This document shows, piece after piece, positions 9,449-20,330 of a stretch of DNA of 64,000 nt (position 1 is its first letter; each line of letters starts with the position of its first letter). Below the pieces are notes generated by a model. That model had not been told where the DNA came from and made no database searches. It saw only the letters and a list, made by a program, of their open reading frames with translations. Origin of the DNA: CAVVSQ01 sp963848825. Lineage in GTDB: Bacteria; Planctomycetota; Planctomycetia; Gemmatales; Gemmataceae. The DNA lies in contig CAWKFA010000015.1 in assembly GCA_963848825.1 (NCBI GenBank), forward strand, positions 310,001 through 374,000. The letters are read 5' to 3'. The position numbers and the translations under genes are program-made.

Positions 9449-10395
9449 TTACACGGCCTTGGCCCAGCGCAGCTTCGCGGAACGCGAACGCGGATTGAGC
9501 TGGCGCTCGCTAAAGCCAGGCCTGATCGCGTCTTGGGAAACCGCCTGGAAGATTCCCGCACGCAAGCCGTCGCGCAGCGCCGTCTTCACCAGCCGGTCTT
9601 CACCGCTATGAAAGCTGATGAAGGCGGCCCGGCCGCCCGGGCGAAGGCAACGGCACGCAATCCGGAGCAGGCTGCCCAGATTTCCCAGCTCTCTATTGAC
9701 CAACAGGCGCAATGCTTGAAACGTCCGCGCCGCGGGATGGGATTTCCATTTGCCCGGCGTGGCACGGAGGCGCCAGTCGGTCTCGCCTACTGCATCCATA
9801 ATGACTTTCGCCAGCTGGCCGGTGCGGACGATTGGCGCCGCGCTTCTGGCCTCCACGATGGCCCGGGCGATGCGCGGCGAGCCGGCTCGTCCCCCAGCTC
9901 CAGCAAGGCTTGACGCAGGTCCGTTTCCGAAATGGCCGCCAAAACTTGAGAGGCATCCCGTCCGCGCGTTCGATCCATGCGCATATCCAAGGCACCGTCG
10001 CGCGCGTAGGAAAACCCTCGCTCCGGGTCATCTACTTGCATGCTCGACATTCCCAGGTCCGCCAGCATCACATCCACCCCTGGTAAGGCATGGCCGCCAA
10101 TTACGACATCCAGTCCGGCGAAATTGCCGTGATGTAAGTGGAAGGGAAATCCGACTGGCGCCAGGCGTTCTTGGACGCCAGCGAGGTTGGCTTTATCGAG
10201 GTCCAGACCAAGAAGCATGCCCGTCGGCCCAACCCGTCGCAGCAATTCGACCGCATGCCCGCCCCATCCCAGGGTGCAATCGACAGCCACTTCACCCATT
10301 TGTGGTGCAAGTACCTGCAAAACCTCCGTGAGTAGGACGGGGCGATGCTGTCCGGGCGATGTGCTACGCAGGGGGCGAGGCATGATCGATTTCAC
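9449..10395 (-). CDS. rsmH: 16S rRNA (cytosine1402-N4)-methyltransferase, frameshifted
   Basis: It methylates N4 of C1402 in 16S rRNA. The N-terminal part shows HRPVLLTEVLQVL, VDCTLGWGGHA, LGLDLDKANL, DVMLADLGMSSMQVDDPERG and FSYARDGALDMRMD, all standard RsmH motifs. After a break at about 9860-9875 the protein continues in another frame with RIARAIVEARSAAPIVRTGQ, AARTFQALRLLVNRELGNL, GGRAAFISFHSGEDR and RSRSAKLR. At the break the run of C on the minus strand is one short for the expected GDEPGS-type motif, so a sequencing deletion is likely. ATG 10395 or ATG 10383 could start it. In many bacteria rsmH heads the dcw cluster, but no cell-division gene follows here, as expected for planctomycetes. 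Confidence 0.9.
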
Positions 10396-10422
10396 CTAAA
10401 TCCGCCCAGCCCCGATGGGCGT

Positions 10423-11481
10423 TTACGCCGGCTCGGTCGCGACAGCATGTAGTGCTGCCTTGATGTTGGCCAGCTGGGGGACGGTATTTTGTTCATAAAC
10501 CTGGTTCAGGCCGATGCCCGGCACATGCTTACCCATGAGAACGCGGGGCCTGACCAGCATATCATAAAAATGGTCATCGACGGCGCGACGCAGCAGGTGC
10601 TCCCCGAAGTTCGTGACTTCGGTGTCCTCGTTGACGATAAGGAGCCGGCCGGTTTTTCTGATACTGCCGCTGATGGCGCGCCAATCATACGGGAAGATAC
10701 TGCGCAAATCCAGGACGTCAAATGTCAGGTTCTGTTCGCTTTTGAGCTGGTCGGCGGCTTGCACGCACAGAGGCAGGGTCCGACCGTAGCTTACCACTGT
10801 GGCGCCCAAACCCTCGCGGACCAGCGCCGCCTCGCCAATGCGCACAAAGTATTCCTTCAAGTCTGGCCAGCGCGGTTGCCAGTTTGTTCGTTCCCCCACG
10901 GGGGCGTCGATCATCTCCTTGAGCGTGTGGTCATCCGCCGGTTCGCCCGGCAAGAGCCGGTCATCGTGCATCCGCAACAGCGCCTTGGGCAAGAGGACCA
11001 TCACGGGATTGGGATCAACGATGGCTGACAGCATGAGACCGTAGGCGTCCAGCGAATTGCTCGGCATCACGATCTTCCAGCCCGCCAGACGGCTGGCCCA
11101 GCTTTCGAAGCTGTGCGAGTGGTAGAGGCTGCCGCGAATGCCTGAGCCGCTGGGGGTCATGAGGACCATGGGCATCTCATAATGCCCCCCGCTGGCCCAG
11201 CGCTGATTGCCGGCAACTTTGAGGAGGTCGATCGTGTTGAAGCCGTAATCGCAGAACTGGATCTCACAAACCGGCCTGCCGCCGGCATAGGCGATCCCCA
11301 TTGCCGTGCCAATAATGCCGCGCTCGTCCAGGGGTGCGTTCCAGGCCGTCTTTAACCCTTGCGTGGCGGTGAACACGCCGCCCAGGGGCGGCCCGACATC
11401 TTGACCGAAGATATCGGTCACGCCCAGGTGAGTCTCTCCGTAGTGGAGCGCCATGCGAACGGCTTGCACAAGCGTTGCCAT
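10423..11481 (-). CDS. 2-oxoacid dehydrogenase E1 component, beta subunit
   Basis: Partner of the alpha subunit upstream; together they decarboxylate a 2-oxoacid (branched-chain or pyruvate) with thiamine diphosphate and pass the acyl group to the E2 lipoyl domain. Visible family blocks are VFGQDV-like GVTDIFGQDVG, LDERGIIGTAMGIAYAGGRP, EIQFCDYGFNTIDLL, GSLYHSHSFESW, LGATVVSYGRTL, DVLDLRSIFPYD and TVPQLANIKAAL. The length of 352 residues is normal and the gene is intact. It follows the alpha gene by about 40 bases. No E2 or E3 gene is in the window, so the substrate (branched-chain versus pyruvate) cannot be fixed. Confidence 0.9.
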   Translation of the reverse strand: MATLVQAVRMALHYGETHLGVTDIFGQDVGPPLGGVFTATQGLKTAWNAPLDERGIIGTAMGIAYAGGRPVCEIQFCDYGFNTIDLLKVAGNQRWASGGHYEMPMVLMTPSGSGIRGSLYHSHSFESWASRLAGWKIVMPSNSLDAYGLMLSAIVDPNPVMVLLPKALLRMHDDRLLPGEPADDHTLKEMIDAPVGERTNWQPRWPDLKEYFVRIGEAALVREGLGATVVSYGRTLPLCVQAADQLKSEQNLTFDVLDLRSIFPYDWRAISGSIRKTGRLLIVNEDTEVTNFGEHLLRRAVDDHFYDMLVRPRVLMGKHVPGIGLNQVYEQNTVPQLANIKAALHAVATEPA

Positions 11482-11520
11482 GAATTTCCTTGGGAGTAGC
11501 CTGACCCAGTCGGATCCTGG

Positions 11521-12635
11521 TTAGGACGGAGGTAATCCGGTGTAGTCGCCCGGATAGACCGCATCGACAGGGCTGGGGCCGTAGGTATATTTTTCGATAT
11601 CTTGCGCGAGGGGCGCGGCTCGCGCATTGCCTGGGCGACGGCGGCATCTGCCTCCGCATGGGCCTCCCGGTGGACGCGCTCGCGTGTTTCGCGGTCGAGC
11701 CATTGGCAGGCAAGCAACCGTTCCTCGAAGAGGAGAAGGCAATCGGGGTCTGGGCTACGCGGTGCGCCGCTGGATGACGAATGACCGAACAGGCGCGAAA
11801 CGCGCGCTTCCAGGAGATAAGGGCGGCGCTCCGTACGACAATAGTGCATGGCGCGTTGAATGGCGAACCAACTCGTCGCTGGATCGTTGCCGTCTATCGA
11901 CTCGCCGGGGATGCCAAACGGTTGGCCGCGATTGACGACACTCTTGACGGCTTGTTGAGAGCTATAACTGGTTGAAATGCCCCAGCCATTATTCATCACA
12001 ATCATCAGGACGGGCAATTCGTTGCCAGGCCGCGTACTCCAGAGCATGCAGGTGGCGAAGTCTCCCTCGGCCGAGCCCGATTCACCCCCGACCACGACAG
12101 TGACACCGTCGCCTCCGTGGCGCTTCTGCACCAGGGCGGTGCCCGGCGCCATCGCGAATTGTATTTCGATAACCGAGCTAACCGGAATGACGTTCCATGG
12201 CTTGTGAGAATAATGCGATGCAAAATTCCGGCCGCGCGAAAAGGGGTCGGTTGCGGTCATGGCCGTTTGGCGGACGGCATCGAGCAGTGGCATTCCCATG
12301 GCGACCATCGTGGCGCTATTGCGATAGTGGAGATGCAAAAAATCGTAAGCGGGTCCGTGCCCTTTCTTTATTTGCAAGCCCAGGGCCGCGTTAAAGGCCT
12401 CTTCCCCGGGCCCGCCAATCCAAAAATAGGCTTCGCCCGATTTGCTCATCTTGATCATGCGCTCTTCCAAGGCGCACGTTCGGACCATGATGCGGTGGAT
12501 TTCGAGACTGCGCTCGCGAGATAGGGACTCGGCCTTGGCCCCATGGCCATTGAGCCCCCCGCGCATGCCCATTGTCGGCAAGCGGTGAAGTTTTTCCGCG
12601 CACGCCTTCTCCTCCAAGTCCCGAACGTTAGACAT
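11521..12635 (-). CDS. 2-oxoacid dehydrogenase E1 component, alpha subunit, C terminus frameshifted
   Basis: The thiamine diphosphate-binding E1 alpha chain. GVTVVVGGESGSAEGDFATC followed by MIVMNNGWGISTS is the GDG-NN-type cofactor motif (here GGESGSAEGD), and LHLHYRNSATMVAMG with DPFSRGRNFASHYS are typical of the branched-chain type. Residues 1-50 form a charged N-terminal extension before LSRERSLEIHRIMVR. The last 35 codons are in another frame: reading from about 11625 gives PLAQDIEKYTYGPSPVDAVY and a stop at 11521, just ahead of the beta gene, whereas the unshifted frame overruns into that gene. A single base change at about 11620-11635 explains this. Confidence 0.87.
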
Positions 12636-12837
12636 CCTAGCCCAAAGGCGGATTGGTTACGTTCTTATTTATATTATGGGGCGTGATTTAAAGCGATAGC
12701 AATGGGCGGATCGTGAGGATCGATCATGTCGCGGAACCGGCCCTGGTCCGCACGTCGCGCCGCGATATCCCTTCGAGAAAATGGACATTTAGGTGACAAC
12801 CCTAGCGAACGACGAAGGTGCGCTTCAATGACACGTT

Positions 12838-14178
12838 CTATATGCCAACCGAAACCGGTTTTCTATCCGGCTTGCGTACCCACAATAAAAACGTCGGGTT
12901 AACGGCTTCGAAGCGGATGGCCTCTAATTGTTCTGTGCCGCGGGCGAGGTTGACCATCAGGGCTTGCACGGGTCTTGCCAGGTGCTGGAGGGTCGTGTAA
13001 GCGGCCGTCAGACTTTCGAGAGTAGCCACGTTGACCACCAGGTTGCCGCCTGGCCTCAGGGCATTGTAAGCGCCCTCCAGGAGATGGGACACTTCCTTGC
13101 CCGCGCCGCCGACGAAGATGGCGTCGGGCGTGGGCAGCCCGTTGAAGATGCCCGGCGCCGTGCCGTGGATGGCGCGGAGATTGCGAACGCCGAAAGTTTG
13201 CGCGTTGGCGACGATGAGGTGATAGTCGGCGACGTCCTGTTCGATGGCGAAGACCATGCCTGGATAGGCGAGCTGGGCCGCCTCGATGGCCACGGCACCC
13301 GAGCCGGCACCGATGTCCCAAACGACGTTCGCGGGTTGGACATTCAACTGGGCCAGCGCGATCGCTCGCACCTCGGCTTGCGTGATCAACCCGCATTTGG
13401 GTTGGCTTTGGGCAAAAACATCATCGGGATTGCCGAAACGCCGAAAACCGGTGGTTGACCCCTGCTGATCCGGTCGCCCTGGCTTACGGCGCAGGATCAT
13501 GACATTCAGCGCACCAAACTCGATGTCGGCGATCTCCGCCAACTCCCCCTGCGTAACCCGCTCGTCGGGGCCACCCAGGTTTTCGCACACATAAGCACGA
13601 AAATAATCCAGGCCGCGCGCCAGGAGTTCGCGTGCGATACGCGGCGGATCATCTGTCTCGCTGGTAAATAGCCCCACGGTGTCGGCGGTACGAATACGAT
13701 CGAGCACCGTTTCCAAAGGATGGGACGCCAGATTGGTCAGATAGGCTTCTTCCCAGCTCTCCTTCACACGGGCAAAGGCAAGTTGCATGCTGCTAACGTG
13801 CGGCAAGACCTCGAAATGGTCCTTGCCCAGCCGGTCGCATAAATAGCGTGCGACACCATAAAACAAGGGATCGCCGCCGGCGACCACGACCATGCGTTTT
13901 TTGCCGAGGTTATTCTCCAGGACTTGCACAACTTCATGCAGATCGGCGCCAATCGGCACCAGTTCAGCCTTTAACTCCCGAAGTCCCGCGAGCGTGGGCT
14001 CCGAGCCGAGGACCAGCTGGGCTTGCTGCAACAGTTCGCGTGCCCGCCCCGTCAGCCCCGTCAGACCGTCGTTCCCCACGCCAATGACATGTATCTTCGC
14101 TTCCAGGTCCACGGTTTTTTCTCCCAGGGCCAAGGCTGCCGGCAATTGGAGCGCGTTATAGGCCGCCCGCGCCCTCAT
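12838..14178 (-). CDS. cobL: Precorrin-6Y C5,15-methyltransferase (decarboxylating), CbiE-CbiT fusion
   Basis: A cobalamin-ring enzyme that methylates C5 and C15 and decarboxylates the acetate side chain at C12. The CbiE half (about residues 25-230) has the tetrapyrrole methylase features IHVIGVGNDGLTGLT, MVVVAGGDPLFYGVARYL and HVSSMQLAFARV. The CbiT half (about 255-420) is a SAM methyltransferase with VVWDIGAGSGAVAIEAAQL, AIHGTAPGIF, IFVGGAG and VVNVATLES. The sequence is intact. ATG 14178 gives a 25-residue leader before the first conserved strand; GTG 14112 (VDLEAKIHVIG) is an equally good start. No other cob gene is nearby, though NrdJ at 30.6 kb needs the product. Confidence 0.92.
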   Translation of the reverse strand: MRARAAYNALQLPAALALGEKTVDLEAKIHVIGVGNDGLTGLTGRARELLQQAQLVLGSEPTLAGLRELKAELVPIGADLHEVVQVLENNLGKKRMVVVAGGDPLFYGVARYLCDRLGKDHFEVLPHVSSMQLAFARVKESWEEAYLTNLASHPLETVLDRIRTADTVGLFTSETDDPPRIARELLARGLDYFRAYVCENLGGPDERVTQGELAEIADIEFGALNVMILRRKPGRPDQQGSTTGFRRFGNPDDVFAQSQPKCGLITQAEVRAIALAQLNVQPANVVWDIGAGSGAVAIEAAQLAYPGMVFAIEQDVADYHLIVANAQTFGVRNLRAIHGTAPGIFNGLPTPDAIFVGGAGKEVSHLLEGAYNALRPGGNLVVNVATLESLTAAYTTLQHLARPVQALMVNLARGTEQLEAIRFEAVNPTFLLWVRKPDRKPVSVGI

Positions 14179-14216
14179 GGCATTGCTCTGATCGTAAAGG
14201 CTTTATATGATCGTTC

Positions 14217-15468
14217 ATGCTGCCTTTCTACGGATTGATGGCTACCATGACGGCAACCTCTCACCCCCAGGTGCGTCCCTTCCTTGCTTGCGAAGCCGAT
14301 CCGCGCAATTGCCGCTTTTTTTATTTGCACGACCGCCTCGGTTTGGCTCCGACGCTACGCATTACGGCCGAGGAAGCCGCGTGGCTGGAGAAGTTGGACG
14401 GTACCTGCCCTATCGAAAAACTGCGCGGGCCCACAAGACCTCTGACTGACTTTGTCCGCCGCCTCAATGACAATCTCTATCTGGACGGACCGGACTTTCG
14501 CCGCATCGCCGATGGGCCCGTGCGGCTGCCGCGCTGTATTGGTTGCTATGAAGGCGATCCGGACCGGTTGCGTCAGCAGCTTGAAAATCTCTTCACGGAT
14601 CCCGCGGGCCCTGGCCTACCTTCTTCCCCGGCGCAAGAACGCACGCCAGCGCACGCGTCGTGGGGCTGCCGCATCGGCGAGCCTGCGCAGCGCGCTGATT
14701 CCTCATATTGATTACCCGCGCGGCGGTATTACTTATGCCTGGGGCTTCAAAGAAGTGGTGGAACAGACGGACGCGAGCCTTTTTGTCATTATCGGCACGT
14801 CTCACTACAGCCAACACCGGTTTACGCTCACACGCAAAAATTTCGAAACGCCCCTTGGCATTGTGCCCACCGACGAGGCCTACATAGATAAGTTGGTGGA
14901 GCATTACGGCGCCGGGTTGTTCGACGATGAGTTGCTGGCTCATATACCGGAACATTCCATCGAACTGGAAGTCGTCTTTCTGCAATATCTTTATGAAGCA
15001 ATACGCCCGTTTCGAATTGTTCCGCTCGTCGTTGGCCCATTTTTCGATTGCGTCGAAGCTGGCACCTCACCCATTTGCCAGCCCGACATCGCCCGCATGG
15101 TCGGGGCATTGCGCCAGGTGGAAGCCGAGACGGAAGAACCGATCTGCTACATCATCAGCGGCGATCTGGCGCATATTGGCCCCAAGTTCCAGGACCCTCG
15201 CCCTCTGACTCCGGCGCGCCTGCGCTACAGTCGGGAGCAAGACCTGGCCATCTTGCGGCAGGCTGAATTGGCCACACCCGCTGGCTACTTTAAAGTGATC
15301 GCTGACGAAAACGACGCCCGCAATATCTGCGGCTTGCCGCCGACGGCCACTTTCTTGGAGGCAATTCGCCCCACTCGCGGTAAATTGCTGCACTACGATC
15401 AATACATTGACCCTGCGGGACACGAGAGCGTCAGTTTCGCCAGCATGGCCTTTTATGGCGACGATTGA
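14217..15468 (+). CDS. MEMO1-family protein (AmmeMemoRadiSam system protein B type), frameshifted
   Basis: The C-terminal 260 residues are a MEMO domain: ALIPHIDYPRGGITYAWGFK, FVIIGTSHYSQ, HSIELEVVFLQYLYE, CYIISGDLAHIGP and ARNICGLPPTATF. The two His residues and the late Cys match the metal-site residues described in MEMO1. MEMO proteins are structurally related to class III extradiol dioxygenases; the bacterial role is unsettled. An N-terminal domain of about 130 residues (from ATG 14217, 14238 or 14247) contains VRPFLACEADPRN and YLDGPDFRRI; similar extensions occur in planctomycete and cyanobacterial homologues. A one-base shift lies between about 14605 and 14650. The usual partners AmmeMemoRadiSam A and the radical-SAM protein are not next to it. 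Confidence 0.8.
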
Positions 15469-15515
15469 AGGCCTGGCACCGCCGCCATCCCCGCCTTCCC
15501 AACACCTGGCCAAAC

Positions 15516-16409
15516 ATGTATCCCGAGATAGCGTCGTCCACTCCACCGACTTGTTCGACCCGCCTGCTTTTGAGCGAGGTCCTCGATCAGTATTTTCGCG
15601 AAGCAGATCGCGACGTCGTAGCTACGGGCCGTTATCGCTGTCCGTATTACAGCTGGGGCAGCGGCCCGGCGCTGGTGTTTATCCCGGGTTTGTGTGACGA
15701 TGCCCTGTCGTTCGTGTTGCCCATCGCCCGCCTGAAGGACCGCTTTCGCTGCATCGCCTTCGATCTCCCCAGTGGCAGGGAGGATGGTGCGCGTCTGGGG
15801 CGCTACCGGCATGGCGATCACGTTGCCGACCTGCTGGCACTTCTGGACCATTTAAGCATGGATCAGGCGTATCTGTTCGGGTCATCGTTCGGGTCCACGA
15901 TCGCGCTGGCCGCTCTGGGCCGTGAACCCGACCGCTTTCCCCGCGCCATACTGCAAGGGGGTTTCGCGCACCGCCCCCTGGCAAGCGCCGAGGTGATGCT
16001 GGCGTCTTGGGGCCGCTATTGGCCTGGCAACATGGCGCACTTACCGTTTCGCTCGACCCTGCTCAAGTTCGGTCACGAAGCCCCCTTTGTCGACCGTGAG
16101 CCCGCCGTCTGGAATTTCTTCATGCAGCGCGGCGGTTCGGCTCCCATGGCAGCGGTGGCGCTGCGCCCTGCTTCTGCATCGCCTCGATCTTCGACCGCTG
16201 CTGCCCAAGATTCATACGCCAGTGCTCATGATTTGCGGCGATCACGACCCGTTGGTCGGCAAAAAATGCGAGCAAGAGTTGCAAGAGGGCTTGCCGCACG
16301 TGCGCGCGCTGAGCTCGAAAATTGCGGCCATCTGCCGCAGTATAGCCATCCGGAGGTATTGACGGAGGTGGTTACGCGGTTTCTGATGCCCGGTAATGCG
16401 ACATGTTAA
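15516..16409 (+). CDS. Alpha/beta-hydrolase, frameshifted
   Basis: A hydrolase of unknown substrate. It shows ALVFIPGLCDDALSFVLPIA (oxyanion region), FRCIAFDLPSG, the nucleophile elbow LFGSSFGST and, in a second frame between about 16165 and 16310, TPVLMICGDHDPLVGKKCEQ (acid residue), before returning to the first frame with ELENCGHLPQYSHPEVL (catalytic His). Two compensating one-base shifts are therefore needed. ATG 15516 is taken as the start; TTG 15465, overlapping the MEMO stop, is also open. The immediate position after the MEMO gene suggests one operon. Confidence 0.78.
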   Translation: MYPEIASSTPPTCSTRLLLSEVLDQYFREADRDVVATGRYRCPYYSWGSGPALVFIPGLCDDALSFVLPIARLKDRFRCIAFDLPSGREDGARLGRYRHGDHVADLLALLDHLSMDQAYLFGSSFGSTIALAALGREPDRFPRAILQGGFAHRPLASAEVMLASWGRYWPGNMAHLPFRSTLLKFGHEAPFVDREPAVWNFFMQRGGSAPMAAVALRPASASPRSSTAAAQDSYASAHDLRRSRPVGRQKMRARVARGLAARARAELENCGHLPQYSHPEVLTEVVTRFLMPGNATC

Positions 16410-16410
16410 A

Positions 16411-16439
16411 AAACGAAAAGAGCCGCTTCGAAAAGCGGC
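16411..16439 (-). terminator. Terminator after rho
   Basis: On the minus strand a stem GCCGC / GCGGC closing on TTTTCGAA is followed by CTCTTTTCGTTTTTT. It lies 80 bases beyond the rho stop codon and also sits just after the stop of the convergent hydrolase gene. Confidence 0.65.
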
Positions 16440-16518
16440 GCCGACCTCGTCAAATCGATTAAAACGTTGTGTTGCCATGCCCACCGCATATCGGATGGGC
16501 ATGGCAAGCTCAACATGC

Positions 16519-17914
<1,396 letters not shown>

Positions 17915-17979
17915 AAGCGCCTGCGGGTTACGTTCCCAGCCACATTGCTGGGACCGTCGTCGCTGCGAGCGACGGCCAT

Positions 17980-18472
17980 GATGTCTCCTCCAAAGAAAAT
18001 AACGAATCAAACGGAAAGCCTGGGCTGGAACGCAGCCCGGGGACCGCAAATCCGAAAAGGGTGCGGGGACCCAAGAACAAGGGCACAATGCCCGCTTGGG
18101 ACCGGAATTAAACTGCTCGGTTCGAAGGACAAATTACCGACAACTCAGCGCACGAATTCTTCGCAACGGCCGAGAGTCTAAAGAGTGCGAGCCCTCCTCT
18201 GGTCCCGCCCCCTGTGTGGGACGAAACCCATTGAGCAACGTATCTTGATCGCGTGGCCGGAAAAAGGGAAGCGCAAAATTGCCATAATTTCAAATTTTTT
18301 CTAGGATTTTTGGCTACGATTGGCAAGTTGCGAGTAACTTTGACCGGGGGGCAAAAACCCCCCACGAATCAAGGAGTCTGTGTATATTATGACATAGTTT
18401 CAAAAAATGGAAAGGGGAGATTTTCTCTCCGAGGTCATTTTGCCAGTGAAAAACCCAAATAAACCGAGAAAA
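17980..18472. other. Non-coding stretch between divergent rho and batD
   Basis: About 490 bases with no convincing gene; short open frames here lack coding character. It should hold the promoters of rho (leftward) and the BatD gene (rightward). It becomes AT-rich from about 18280, with GTGTATATTATGACAT at 18380-18395 as a possible promoter region, but no clear -35/-10 pair could be assigned. Confidence 0.5.
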
Positions 18473-19528
18473 ATGGGGGTTCTTTCAGGAATACCCTGGC
18501 TTCTCCTGGCGGCTACATCCGTCTCTCCTCAGGAGCGCGGGCCAGAATTACCTGCCATTACACCGCCTGGCTTCAGCGGATTGCTTGGCCACTACCGGAT
18601 AACAAGTTCAGCAAGCCCCGCCGAGATTCAGGTAGAAGATCCGATTACACTACGTGTGCGCATTACAGGGGCCGGGCCAACAGAGTATGCGCCGGAGCGT
18701 AGCAAATTGCAAATCTTTCCCGACGACATGGCGGCTTTTTTTTACGTGGAAGACTTGCCGGCACAAGATAAAGTGATGCCCCAGAAGGGTCTATGGGAGT
18801 TCGTTTACCGTTTGCGGCCCAAATCCGCGGATGTTAAACGCATCCCGGCGTTGACATTACTGTTTTTCGCTCCAGAAGCACGACGGTTTCAAAGCGCCTA
18901 CGCCGACGAAATCGCCATTACCGTCAAGCCGCGAGGTGAAATTGCTGCTGAAAGGTTGGACCTTAAAATCGTACGTGCCCCCGCACGCTTTCAGATGATG
19001 CGCCCGCCTGAGGAGGTGCTGCGCGACGATTCCCCCGTGCCATCACCTGGTCTGGGAACGCTGGCCGCCCTTGTCGGCGCCCCACCGCTATTGTGCCTTG
19101 TTTGGTATCGTTTATGGCGGTGGTACTTTCCCGGTGCCGCGGCGCGCCGACGGCGCCGCCATAGCCGAGCCGCGCGTCGGGCTCTGGCCTATCTCAGAAG
19201 GCAGTCCGGCGACCTGCCGAATGCCCGCAGCGGCGCGCTCGACTACCTACGCGAGCGTGTAGACTTTGCCCCGTTGGAGGCTACCCCGAGCGAAGTTGTT
19301 CGCCACCTGAGCCGTTTAGGAATCGCCAAACCCACTATCGCCCGCTGGGCCGCATTTCTACGCACTTGCGATCGCTCCCGGTTCGCGCCGGTGTCGAATC
19401 TACCGGCGAGCCGTGGTGAGGGCTCGACCATGGCCTCGCAACGGAACGGCGCGTTGGCCACACTCACCCCCCAAACTGAGGCGATTGATCTGATCCGAGC
19501 GCTGGAGAGTGACCCATGCATTTTTTGA
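18473..19528 (+). CDS. BatD-like membrane protein
   Basis: It resembles the BatD component of the Bat (aerotolerance) gene cluster. The start chosen is ATG 18473, giving a signal peptide (SGIPWLLLAATSVS); ATG 18407 would add 22 charged residues in front. The outer part is beta-rich with IQVEDPITLRVRITGAGPTE and a WEFVYRLRPKSADVKRIPAL block, the P-x-x-x-x-F pattern typical of BatD. A membrane helix at about 205-225 (LAALVGAPPLLCLVWYRLW) is followed by an Arg-rich cytoplasmic tail of about 120 residues with ALAYLRR. It overlaps the next gene by 13 bases, so translation is probably coupled. Confidence 0.75.
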   Translation: MGVLSGIPWLLLAATSVSPQERGPELPAITPPGFSGLLGHYRITSSASPAEIQVEDPITLRVRITGAGPTEYAPERSKLQIFPDDMAAFFYVEDLPAQDKVMPQKGLWEFVYRLRPKSADVKRIPALTLLFFAPEARRFQSAYADEIAITVKPRGEIAAERLDLKIVRAPARFQMMRPPEEVLRDDSPVPSPGLGTLAALVGAPPLLCLVWYRLWRWYFPGAAARRRRRHSRAARRALAYLRRQSGDLPNARSGALDYLRERVDFAPLEATPSEVVRHLSRLGIAKPTIARWAAFLRTCDRSRFAPVSNLPASRGEGSTMASQRNGALATLTPQTEAIDLIRALESDPCIF

Positions 19529-20211
19529 TGCTGGTAGCGGTCATCCCGTTTATGCCGCCGCACGGTTTGCTAATGCAAGTCATCGACAGGCCGCTCCGGC
19601 CGGAGCACTGTAGCGTTGCCTGGTTTTTTAACGCCGGCAACGCTTCCCTGCTCGCTGACCAACTTCCCGTGGCCATCCTTGCTTACCACAAAGGCCTGGA
19701 ACTGGACCCCAATGATACTGGCGTCCGCGAGAACCTCGAATATGCTCGGCAACGCGTCCAATATCCTCCTGGCAGCCGCGGTCGTCCAGAAACGGATTGG
19801 TGGCCAGCGTGGCTGTATCGACCCTCCGCTTTCCAGGTTTTGCTCCTTGCCGTTGGCCTCCATGCGCTCGGTTGCGCCGTTTTTACGCGCTGGTACATGA
19901 TGCGCCGGCGGCTCTTGTTAACTTATGCGGGTATTTCGTGCGTGTTGGCGGTGGCATGCGGCTGTTACTGGCTATATCTGGAGGAGGGACTTGCGTGGCG
20001 GACGACCCACCCACTCGTTGTTATTCGAGTCGACAAGTCAGCGTTACGTAAAGGCAACGGGCCAAGTTACCCCGTCAACCCGGACCTGCCGCTGTTGGCG
20101 CGCGGCATGGAAGCACGCCAGTTACACGCACGCGGGGACTGGCTGCAGGTTATATTCGCGAGCGGCACGGTCGGCTGGATCAGCCGTGCGGCAGCCCTGG
20201 TGGATGACTGA
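19516..20211 (+). CDS. BatE-like protein: TPR, two membrane helices, SH3-like tail
   Basis: ATG 19516 lies inside the end of the BatD-like gene. A signal-like N terminus is followed by TPR-type helices (WFFNAGNASLLADQLPVAIL, then AYHKGLELDPNDTGVRENLE). Two membrane helices follow at about 105-120 and 135-150 (FQVLLLAVGLHALGCAVF; LLTYAGISCVLAVACGCYWL). The last 60 residues form a bacterial SH3-like fold (VVIRVDKSALRKGNGPSYP, GDWLQVIFASGTVGWI). This TPR-TM-TM-SH3 layout is that of BatE-type proteins, which sit with BatD and MoxR in many bacteria. The gene is intact. Confidence 0.75.
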   Translation: MHFLMLVAVIPFMPPHGLLMQVIDRPLRPEHCSVAWFFNAGNASLLADQLPVAILAYHKGLELDPNDTGVRENLEYARQRVQYPPGSRGRPETDWWPAWLYRPSAFQVLLLAVGLHALGCAVFTRWYMMRRRLLLTYAGISCVLAVACGCYWLYLEEGLAWRTTHPLVVIRVDKSALRKGNGPSYPVNPDLPLLARGMEARQLHARGDWLQVIFASGTVGWISRAAALVDD

Positions 20212-20330
20212 TTTGTCTCAACCCAATCCTCCGATGCAAGCCAGGAGTTTTTGCTCGCTGAAACTGCTCGCTGCCAGGCGCCTGTCCCCGTTTGGTCACG
20301 GTCTCTTACAATCAACGCATGGGAACTCCA

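Noticed and set aside
14112..14178. Separate small gene at the 5' end of cobL
   Set aside because: Only a possible N-terminal extension; GTG 14112 may be the true start.
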